DNA of 11,622 nt from Spirochaetaceae bacterium. Lineage in GTDB: Bacteria; Spirochaetota; Spirochaetia; Treponematales; Breznakiellaceae. This document shows, piece by piece, positions 6,291 through 11,622 of this stretch. The stretch is from contig JAISLM010000114.1 of assembly GCA_031290855.1 (NCBI GenBank), positions 1 through 11,622 on the forward strand. The letters run 5' to 3'. Position numbers and translations under genes: made by a program. Under the pieces are notes generated by a model, which was given only the letters and a program-made list of their open reading frames with translations, was not told the origin of the DNA and ran no database searches. The first letter of the stretch is position 1, and each line of letters opens with the position of its first letter.

Positions 6291-6374
6291 ATGAAAACCG
6301 GAACGGATATATGTTGTAAAATGCCCCTGAGCCGCGGCGGGGGGCGCAAAGGAGGCCGCAGTGGGATATCGTGA
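6291..6374 (+). CDS. Leader ORF with tandem Cys codons, overlapping the permease gene
   Basis: This 27-codon ORF has a strong TTGGAGG ribosome-binding site five bases before its ATG. It encodes MKTGTDICCKMPLSRGGG, followed by a basic Gly-rich end (RKGGRSGIS). Codons 8 and 9 are both TGT (Cys). The stop codon lies 14 bases inside the permease gene in another frame, so its ribosomes must pass over the permease's ribosome-binding site and start. This is the arrangement expected of a cis-acting leader peptide whose translation controls the next gene, and the paired Cys codons hint at a link to cysteine supply. The alternative is a chance ORF. No homologue is recognised; the call rests on position, ribosome-binding site and overlap. 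Confidence 0.45.
   Translation: MKTGTDICCKMPLSRGGGRKGGRSGIS
6334..6359 (+). promoter_or_regulatory. GC hairpin enclosing the permease ribosome-binding site
   Basis: GCGGC (6334-6338) can pair with GCCGC (6355-6359), placing most of the permease Shine-Dalgarno sequence AAAGGAGG (6348-6355) in a 16-base loop, with its last G in the stem. The stem lies inside the leader ORF, so a ribosome translating the leader would open it. That permits translational coupling. The stem is short, so this is only suggestive. Confidence 0.35.
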
Positions 6375-7371
6375 CTTCATAGACACCCCTCCGTGCGAGG
6401 CTTCCGGCAAAAAAATTAATTGGAGTGCGTTCTTAAAAACCCTGCTCCCCGCAACGGTTTTGGCGCTGCTCTTTCTGTTACACAGGACAATCCCGACAAA
6501 TCCCAAATACACAATCACCGAAAGCTCAAGCTTCAACAGCTTCTTGGCGTTCCTCTTTATCTTTTTCCTGTTGTGGGCCGTCGTCTCATGCTTCTCGGAA
6601 AAACTGCGGCGACGCCTGGAGTACAAAGCGGTTTTTTTCGCGGCCGCTTTTTTACTGCTGGGACTCTACGACTTCATCACCATCAAACTCTTCATCTTGC
6701 CAGGCCTCTATTTTCCCGCACCGGGCCGCATAGTCGACGTGTTTGTGAACGAAGGCTTCTTCATCCTGCAATGTCTCGTCTATTCGCTGCGCCTCCTTCT
6801 GGGCGGCTTCTTTTTGGGCGCTTTGGCGGGGGTGCTTACAGGTACGCTTATCGGCTGGAGTCCCCGCTGGAACTATTGGGTCATGCCCCTTATCCGCGTG
6901 ATAGGCCCGATCCCGTCTACGGCGTGGATCCCCGTGGCGCTGGTTGTATTCACGCAGGCGACGGAGGCGAGCCTCTTTCTGATTGCCCTGGGCGTCTGGT
7001 TTCCGACAACGATCCTGACAAGCTCCGGAATCATGAACGTGCCCAAAAATTACTTCGAGGTTTCAAGTACGCTTGGGGCGGGCAACTTCCGTAACGTCGT
7101 GTCGGTCGCGCTTCCCGCGGCGGCGCCGAGTATCTTCACGGGCCTCTTTAACGGTACATCCGCATCTTTCCTGACGCTGATGGCAGCGGAGATGATCGGC
7201 TGCAAGTTCGGCCTGGGCTGGTATATCAACTGGCAGCGGGAGACGCTGGCCTATCCGCAGATATATGCCGCGCTGATAGTGATAGCTGCGGTCTTTTCGC
7301 TCCTCATCGGCCTCCAGTTCAAAATCCGCAACAAGATGCTCTGTTGGCAAAAGGGGATGATCCGTTGGTAG
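6361..7371 (+). CDS. ABC transporter permease, nitrate/sulfonate/taurine type (SsuC/TauC-like)
   Basis: This inner-membrane subunit has 336 residues. The C-terminal two thirds match BPD_transp_1 permeases of the NitT/TauT family: LPGLYFPAPGRIVDVF (113-128), membrane helices near 140-165, 175-197, 200-222 and 300-320, and a clear EAA loop at 233-258 (EVSSTLGAGNFRN, then LPAAAPSI) that docks on the ATPase. About 85 extra residues precede this core and add two hydrophobic segments (about 24-44 and 58-78); typical SsuC proteins have about 250-270 residues. The start is the GTG at 6361, which follows a perfect AAAGGAGG with five-base spacing. A small leader ORF overlaps the start. The ATPase gene follows at once, or overlaps slightly if an upstream start is used. 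Substrate unknown. Confidence 0.88.
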   Translation: MGYRDFIDTPPCEASGKKINWSAFLKTLLPATVLALLFLLHRTIPTNPKYTITESSSFNSFLAFLFIFFLLWAVVSCFSEKLRRRLEYKAVFFAAAFLLLGLYDFITIKLFILPGLYFPAPGRIVDVFVNEGFFILQCLVYSLRLLLGGFFLGALAGVLTGTLIGWSPRWNYWVMPLIRVIGPIPSTAWIPVALVVFTQATEASLFLIALGVWFPTTILTSSGIMNVPKNYFEVSSTLGAGNFRNVVSVALPAAAPSIFTGLFNGTSASFLTLMAAEMIGCKFGLGWYINWQRETLAYPQIYAALIVIAAVFSLLIGLQFKIRNKMLCWQKGMIRW

Positions 7372-7421
7372 GGACCGCGGAGAAGACTGCCGGTGGAAGA
7401 GCCTGTGATAGGCGAGGCTTG

Positions 7422-8258
7422 ATGGACGGCCCGGCGGCAAAGGCGACGGAAACAAAGGGATTTCTTTCTATAGACAGGGTGAACAAGGCTTTCAGGCATT
7501 CAGGCGGGGATCTCGTCCCCGTGCTGAACGATGTGTCACTTTCCTGCCGGCCCGGTGAGTTTGTCGTTTTGATAGGACCTTCCGGCTGCGGAAAATCGAC
7601 GCTGCTCCGGCTCGTGGCCGGCCTAATCAAGGCGGATAGCGGCCTCATCAGCCTTGACGGCGAGAGCGTCGTGGAAACGGGCTATGAAAGGGGGCTTGTG
7701 TTTCAGGACCCGACACTCTTTCCGTGGAAGACGGTCTACGAAAATGTGGCCTACGGGCTGCGCGTGCGCGGCGTCTACCGGGCGGAAAAGGACTGCATCG
7801 CCAAGTTCATCAACATGGTGGGGCTTTCGGGCTTTGAAAAAGCGCTGCCCCACGAGTTGTCAGGGGGGATGGCCCAAAGGACGGCCCTGGCCCGCGCCCT
7901 CGTGAACAAGCCCCGCGTGTTGCTGCTGGACGAATCGCTGGGCGCACTCGACGCTTTTACGCGGATCAATATGCAGGACGAAATACTGAAAATCTGGGAG
8001 AGCCGGAAAATGACCACTGTCATGGTAACCCATGATGTTGATGAGGCCATCTACATGGCCGACAGGATCGTGGTGATGTCCGCCCGTCCGGCCGTGATTG
8101 AGGTGGTCCTAGAAGTCGGCATTGCGCGACCGCGCCTGCGGGACGCGGCGGGCTTCCTTGAGCTGCGTGCAAAAATACTGCGCCTTCTCCACATGGCCGG
8201 GAACCGGCAGGGACACGATGATGTTTGCAAACAATTCTACCAGGAGGAAACGGTATGA
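7422..8258 (+). CDS. ABC transporter ATP-binding protein, SsuB/TauB-like
   Basis: This 278-residue cytoplasmic ATPase powers the adjacent importer. From the chosen start the motifs are Walker A GPSGCGKST (52-60), Q-loop Gln95 (VFQDPTLFPW), the ABC signature LSGGM (146-150), Walker B VLLLDES (166-172) with catalytic Glu171, D-loop LGALD and switch His204 (VTHDVDEAI). Walker B is followed by Ser where Pro is more usual, and the signature continues MAQR where MRQR is common. VFQDPTLFPW and the spacing are typical of the nitrate/sulfonate/taurine group. I chose the ATG at 7422, which puts the domain about 14 residues in; the same frame is open back to a TTG at 7344 that would overlap the permease gene. 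The stop overlaps the next gene's ATG (ATGA). Confidence 0.9.
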   Translation: MDGPAAKATETKGFLSIDRVNKAFRHSGGDLVPVLNDVSLSCRPGEFVVLIGPSGCGKSTLLRLVAGLIKADSGLISLDGESVVETGYERGLVFQDPTLFPWKTVYENVAYGLRVRGVYRAEKDCIAKFINMVGLSGFEKALPHELSGGMAQRTALARALVNKPRVLLLDESLGALDAFTRINMQDEILKIWESRKMTTVMVTHDVDEAIYMADRIVVMSARPAVIEVVLEVGIARPRLRDAAGFLELRAKILRLLHMAGNRQGHDDVCKQFYQEETV

Positions 8259-9256
8259 AAAAATTGTTTTTTGTTTTTCTGTGCTGCGTAACGGCGTTGG
8301 GCCTTTACGCGAAAGGACAGACGGAAGCCGTAAGCGAAGATGACTATGTTCTCAAAATAGCCTACGGCACACCTGCGGGGCTTTGTTCCGCGCCGCTTTT
8401 TATCGCGGAGGACAAAGGCTTCTACAAAGAAGAAGGGCTCAAGTTCGAGGCCGTTAGGATCGACAGTTCGCAGGTCCCGCAGCTTCTCACTTCGGGCACA
8501 GTTGATGTCGCGAGCACCCTTATCACCTCACTCATATTGCCTCTGGCTAACGGGCTTGACGTGAAGATCCCGCTGGCTGTCCACACCGGCTGCATCAAGG
8601 CGCTGGCCGCCCCCGCTTCGGACATAAGGACACCGGCGGACCTGAAGGGGAAACGCATCGGCGTGGGCGGCATGGGCGCCACCCCCACGATCATCATACA
8701 GCGCTACCTGGCCGAGCTTGGCATCAGCACGGTCGCGCCTGACATAGAAGTGACCTGGGTGATCTTCCCCACAACGGAGCTTCCGCTCGCGCTCGAGCGC
8801 GGTCAGGTTGACGCGATCGGCATAAACGATCCTGTCGCCCTCATTCTCGAGAATTCCGGCAAGGGTAGGGTGATCATCAACACGACGAGCGACCCGGAAA
8901 TGAAGGACGAGTTCTGCTGCGTCCTTGTCTCCGGCAGCAAAGCAGCGGAGGCGCACCCGGAAGCGCTTGCTAAGATGACGCGGGCGATCCAGAAAGCCTG
9001 TCGCTGGGTGCGGGAAAACCCCGGGGAAACGGCCCGGATACTCGAAGAAAAGAAGTATGTGGCCGGCGACCCGAAAGTTAACGCGGAAGTCCTTTCGACG
9101 TATAACTGGAACTCCTCGGTGAGCGCGGCAAGGGTGGCTCTCTCCAACAACCTGGGCGACCTGCAAAAGATAGGGCTTGTTCCCCCCGGCGCCAATGTGG
9201 AAGCTATAGTAAACAACACTTTCCTGTCCCTGCCCGGGGTACCCGACAAACTTTAG
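8255..9256 (+). CDS. ABC transporter periplasmic substrate-binding protein, SsuA/NMT1-like
   Basis: This 333-residue protein has a signal peptide (basic MKK, hydrophobic core to about residue 18, likely cleavage after LYA). The NMT1/SsuA-type periplasmic fold follows: IAYGTPAGLCSAPLFIAEDK (35-54), GFYKEEGLKFE, QLLTSGTVDVAS (76-87), DLKGKRIGVGGMGATPTI (129-146), then LALERGQVDAIGINDP (178-193). The last motif is where ligand specificity usually lies. The start ATG follows AGGAGG (8242-8247) and overlaps the ATPase stop; an upstream ATG at 8225 lies inside the ATPase gene and is not needed. There is no convincing lipobox: the paired Cys (10-11) lie inside the hydrophobic core. A soluble periplasmic protein is therefore more likely than a lipoprotein. 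The substrate may be a sulfonate, nitrate, aromatic acid or pyrimidine-like compound. Confidence 0.87.
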   Translation: MKKLFFVFLCCVTALGLYAKGQTEAVSEDDYVLKIAYGTPAGLCSAPLFIAEDKGFYKEEGLKFEAVRIDSSQVPQLLTSGTVDVASTLITSLILPLANGLDVKIPLAVHTGCIKALAAPASDIRTPADLKGKRIGVGGMGATPTIIIQRYLAELGISTVAPDIEVTWVIFPTTELPLALERGQVDAIGINDPVALILENSGKGRVIINTTSDPEMKDEFCCVLVSGSKAAEAHPEALAKMTRAIQKACRWVRENPGETARILEEKKYVAGDPKVNAEVLSTYNWNSSVSAARVALSNNLGDLQKIGLVPPGANVEAIVNNTFLSLPGVPDKL

Positions 9257-9418
9257 GCGGCGGAGAAGCGCGGTGATTTTTTGCGGGGAAAAGGCTTCCA
9301 AAATACCCTGTCCTGGAAAGACGAGCTATAAAAACGGAAGTTTTGAAAGGCTTTTGCCTAAGACGGCAATGTATTCACAGAAAGCAGGCGATATTGGAAG
9401 CGGCCAGGAGGAAAATAT
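9257..9418. other. Spacer between transporter and reductase genes
   Basis: No gene is seen in these 162 bases. A TATAAA at 9327-9332 lacks a matching -35. A small AGGC/GCCT stem with a TTTT loop lies at 9348-9359. No clear terminator follows the binding-protein gene, so read-through into the reductase genes is plausible, as is a weak internal promoter. The ribosome-binding site of the next gene is at about 9405-9411. Confidence 0.4.
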
Positions 9419-10567
9419 ATGACAAGTGAATTACCGGCGCGTTTCGCATCGTTTAGCGAGGCGCGCCAAAACGGATTTCTTGCGATGAAAGCCCTGAAAG
9501 AAGAGGGGAAGGGAGTCGTCGGAACCTTTTGCACCTACGTGCCTGTCGAACTGATTACCGCTGCGGGCTTAGTCCCCGTGGGGCTATGCTCGACAAGCGA
9601 CGAGACTATCGGCGACGCGGAGAAAGAACTGCCCCGCAACCTTTGCCCGCTCATCAAGTCGAGCTATGGCTTCGCCGTAACCGAAAAGTGTCCTTATATG
9701 TACTTCTCGGACTTGGTTGTGGGGGAAACCACCTGCGACGGCAAAGTAAAGATGTACGAGCTGCTGGGAAAACTGAAAGACGTGTACGTTATGGAACTAC
9801 CCCGCAGCCAGAGCAAAGCCGGCGCAAAACAAAACTGGCTTCGCGAGATACATGCCTTCGCCCGGAAGCTCGAAGAGAAGTTCGGCCGGACGATAAGCGA
9901 TGAGGACTTAAGGAGGGCTATCCGCGAGCGGAACAGGGAGAGGGCCTTGCTCAAGGAACTCTACGAGCTTTCGACAGCCTCTCCGCCTCCGGTTTCGGGC
10001 CTTCGTCAGCTTCAGATACTGTACGGATCGCAGTTCAAGTTTGTGTACGATGAAAAAATCCGCGAACTTAGCGAGACGATTGCGTCTATCAGGGCGGAGT
10101 ATGCCGCAGGGAACCGGCCTATTTCGGCGCACGCCAAGCGCGTCGTCATTACCGGGTGCCCTATAGGGGGCGCGACAGAAAAGCTCGTGCGGGTGCTCGA
10201 AGAAGCAGGCGCGGTGGTGGTGGCCTACGAGAACTGTACCGGCGCAAAGCAGTTCGACAGGCAGCTTGATGAGACGGGCGACCCCTACGAAGCGCTCGCG
10301 GAATACTACCTTGCTATAGGATGCAGCGTGATGTCGCCCAACCCGAACCGCCTTCTACTGTTGGGGCGTCTTTGCGAGCAGTTCGCCGCGGAAGGGGTGG
10401 TGGAGATGACGCTGCAATCCTGCCATACCTACGCGGTGGAGACAGAAACCGTGCGGGGCTTCCTAAAAGGACGCGGCATCCCCTTCCTGTCCGTGGAAAC
10501 CGATTATTCGCAGGGAGACACGGAACAACTGCGGAACAGGGCCGCCGCCTTCGTCGAGATGCTATGA
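9419..10567 (+). CDS. Double-cubane-cluster protein, 2-hydroxyacyl-CoA dehydratase family (YjiM-like)
   Basis: This 382-residue protein belongs to the HgdB/BcrC superfamily and is very like E. coli YjiM. Shared blocks include GTFCTYVPVELI (35-46), LCSTSDETIGDAEKELPRNL (56-75) with CPLIKSSYGF (76-85), KCPYMYFSDLVVGETTCDGK (90-109), ITGCPIGGATEK (244-255), ENCTGAK (271-277), AIGCSVMSPN (299-308) and LQSCHTYAVE (332-341). Ten Cys are present; 38, 76, 91, 106, 247, 273, 302 and 335 lie in these blocks and are candidate cluster ligands. In the characterised double-cubane protein of Carboxydothermus hydrogenoformans, the family binds an [Fe8S9] cluster and reduces small molecules such as acetylene and hydrazine when driven by an ATP-dependent reductase. 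The single-chain form and full match to YjiM favour this group over true hydroxyacyl-CoA dehydratases, which have two subunits. The activator gene overlaps the stop by ATGA. The physiological substrate is unknown. Confidence 0.9.
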   Translation: MTSELPARFASFSEARQNGFLAMKALKEEGKGVVGTFCTYVPVELITAAGLVPVGLCSTSDETIGDAEKELPRNLCPLIKSSYGFAVTEKCPYMYFSDLVVGETTCDGKVKMYELLGKLKDVYVMELPRSQSKAGAKQNWLREIHAFARKLEEKFGRTISDEDLRRAIRERNRERALLKELYELSTASPPPVSGLRQLQILYGSQFKFVYDEKIRELSETIASIRAEYAAGNRPISAHAKRVVITGCPIGGATEKLVRVLEEAGAVVVAYENCTGAKQFDRQLDETGDPYEALAEYYLAIGCSVMSPNPNRLLLLGRLCEQFAAEGVVEMTLQSCHTYAVETETVRGFLKGRGIPFLSVETDYSQGDTEQLRNRAAAFVEML

Positions 10568-11394
10568 AGAGCGGCGGGCCGGTTTATGGGCTGGGTATCG
10601 ACAGCGGCTCCTCGTTCTGCAAGGGGGCGCTGCTCGTAAGCGGCGGAGAGGGGCGGGGCCTCCGTATCGAAGCCCTGGCGAGCCGGCCCTCAGGCTGGGA
10701 TGTAGCTGCAACAGGCGCTCGTGTGCTGGAGGCGCTCCGGAAGGCCGCAGGCGCGGCGGACTTAAACGGGGCGCGCCTCCCCGTGGCCGCCACGGGCTAC
10801 GGGCGGGAGCAGATACCGTGCTGCTCAGACGCCCTCTCCGAGATAAGCGCCCACGCTGCGGGGGCGGACTTCCTCTGTCCCGGGGTGAGGACGGTGGTCG
10901 ATATAGGAGGCCAGGACTGCAAGGTCATCGTGGTGGAAGGAGGAAAGGCGCGGGACTTCCAGATGAACGACAAGTGCGCCGCCGGTTCCGGCCGCTTTCT
11001 GGAACTGGTCTTCTCCCGCCTCGACGCCGACCCCGCCGTGATGGAGGCGCTTCTAACGGAAGGGCGCTCCGTGAGCATCGACAGCACCTGCGCCGTGTTT
11101 GCCGAGTCGGAACTGGTGGGGCTTCTTGCCCAAGGAGCGTCCCGCCCTGAAATCATGGGCGGGGCGGTGGCGGCCCTTGCCTCCCGCGTGGCCTCCCTTG
11201 CCGCCCGCCTTTCGGTGTCCGAACCCGCCGTACTCTCAGGAGGACTGGCCGAAAGCCCGGGCCTTGCCCGCGCCCTGTCGTCGGCGCTCGGCGTCACGGT
11301 GCGCCCCCTACGGCGCGGTACGTACTCAGGCGCGATAGGCGCGGCGCTGCGGGCGGCGCAAAGCGATGGGCCGCCCGCGGCGGCTAATGAGTAA
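10564..11394 (+). CDS. ATP-dependent activator/reductase of the double-cubane protein (HgdC/YjiL-like)
   Basis: This 276-residue ATPase of the ASKHA (acetate kinase/Hsp70/actin) fold uses ATP to send low-potential electrons to its partner. Motifs are phosphate-1 GIDSGSS (11-17), GYGREQI (78-84), SEISAHAAGA (92-101), phosphate-2 DIGGQDCK (113-120), FQMNDKCAAGSGRFLE (132-147) and STCAVFAESELVGLL (174-188), then LSGGLAES (224-231) as an adenosine-type motif. Cys138 and Cys176 match the two residues that, one pair per subunit, hold the single [4Fe-4S] cluster at the dimer interface in HgdC. I chose the ATG at 10564, which overlaps the upstream stop and puts the phosphate-1 motif near the N-terminus; the frame is open further upstream only inside the dehydratase-like gene. 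The C-terminal tail after about 265 is Ala/Pro-rich and not conserved. Confidence 0.92.
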   Translation: MKSGGPVYGLGIDSGSSFCKGALLVSGGEGRGLRIEALASRPSGWDVAATGARVLEALRKAAGAADLNGARLPVAATGYGREQIPCCSDALSEISAHAAGADFLCPGVRTVVDIGGQDCKVIVVEGGKARDFQMNDKCAAGSGRFLELVFSRLDADPAVMEALLTEGRSVSIDSTCAVFAESELVGLLAQGASRPEIMGGAVAALASRVASLAARLSVSEPAVLSGGLAESPGLARALSSALGVTVRPLRRGTYSGAIGAALRAAQSDGPPAAANE

Positions 11395-11622
11395 TTAGAA
11401 ACAAGGAATGGAAGACGAGGGGCCGGCGACCAACACGGAACTTACCAGGCGTAGGGGTCTGACCCCATATCGACTTAAATCGTTACCCGGTAATGATTTA
11501 GAGCAATAAGGCGTGAGGGATGAGTGATTGAAGATGAGGGGCCTTGCGAGACTTCCGGGCGATAAAGTTTTGGTAAGCGGGCTGGAGTTTGCCACTCACC
11601 GCTTAGCTCTTGCGCGGCCGGC
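11395..11622. other. Terminal spacer with direct repeat and GGGGTC-GACCCC palindrome
   Basis: No convincing gene is seen. GGGGTC-T-GACCCC, a perfect 6-base inverted repeat around one base, lies at 11454-11466. GAAGAYGAGGGGCC followed by a G/T-variable GCGA occurs at 11411-11429 and again at 11530-11549, about 119 bases apart. A frame from an ATG at 11534 is open to the window's end but is too short to judge. Confidence 0.5.

Noticed and set aside
9419..11394. True 2-hydroxyacyl-CoA dehydratase (two-subunit, HgdAB type) for amino-acid fermentation
   Set aside because: Only one dehydratase-like chain is present, it matches YjiM throughout, and no CoA-transferase or acyl-CoA dehydrogenase lies nearby.
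11534..11622. Start of a further gene running off the right edge
   Set aside because: The open frame is only 29 codons, has no good ribosome-binding site, and begins inside a short direct repeat, so it cannot be judged.
1..11622. CRISPR array, tRNA or rRNA
   Set aside because: No evenly spaced repeat-spacer pattern, tRNA cloverleaf or rRNA segment was noticed on either strand by reading.

Overview
The window looks like a chromosomal accessory stretch from a Gram-negative anaerobe, most likely a spirochaete of the Treponema group. This is an inference. It rests on the substrate-binding protein's N-terminus (a short signal peptide ending LYA, then KGQTEA, a style common in treponeme periplasmic binding proteins), on the anaerobic gene content (ferrous iron uptake, a molybdopterin nucleotidyltransferase, a double-cubane iron-sulfur enzyme with its activator), and on the many hairpin-rich intergenic repeats. 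No rRNA, tRNA or housekeeping marker is present to settle it.

Layout. 1-350: GC-rich non-coding DNA with imperfect direct repeats carrying the motif GTCAGACCCC. About 457-1281, minus strand: the remains of two insertion sequences joined together, the N-terminal part of an IS256-type transposase running into the C-terminal part of an IS3-type transposase, each with a frameshift. 1550-2161, minus: mobA-like gene, visibly richer in A+T than its neighbours. 2162-2732: repeat- and hairpin-rich spacer ending in a promoter with an operator-like palindrome. 2733-5315, plus: a compact iron operon of feoA, feoB and a 50-residue FeoB-associated Cys-rich membrane protein. 5316-6290: a long spacer with a large nested inverted repeat, a tandem repeat like an IS21-type end, a second copy of the dispersed hairpin repeat, and candidate promoters.

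6291-11394, plus: the most interesting part. A 27-codon leader ORF containing two consecutive Cys codons overlaps the GTG start of an SsuC/TauC-type permease. The ATPase and the periplasmic binding protein follow. After a 162-base gap come a double-cubane-cluster protein of the HgdB/YjiM type and its ASKHA-fold activating ATPase of the HgdC/YjiL type, which overlap by ATGA. I read this as one functional unit: an ABC importer that brings in a small (possibly sulfur- or nitrogen-containing) compound, and an ATP-driven low-potential reductase that may act on it. The substrate cannot be read from the sequence. The last 228 bases hold another copy of the GGGGTC-GACCCC motif and a short direct repeat, with no convincing gene.
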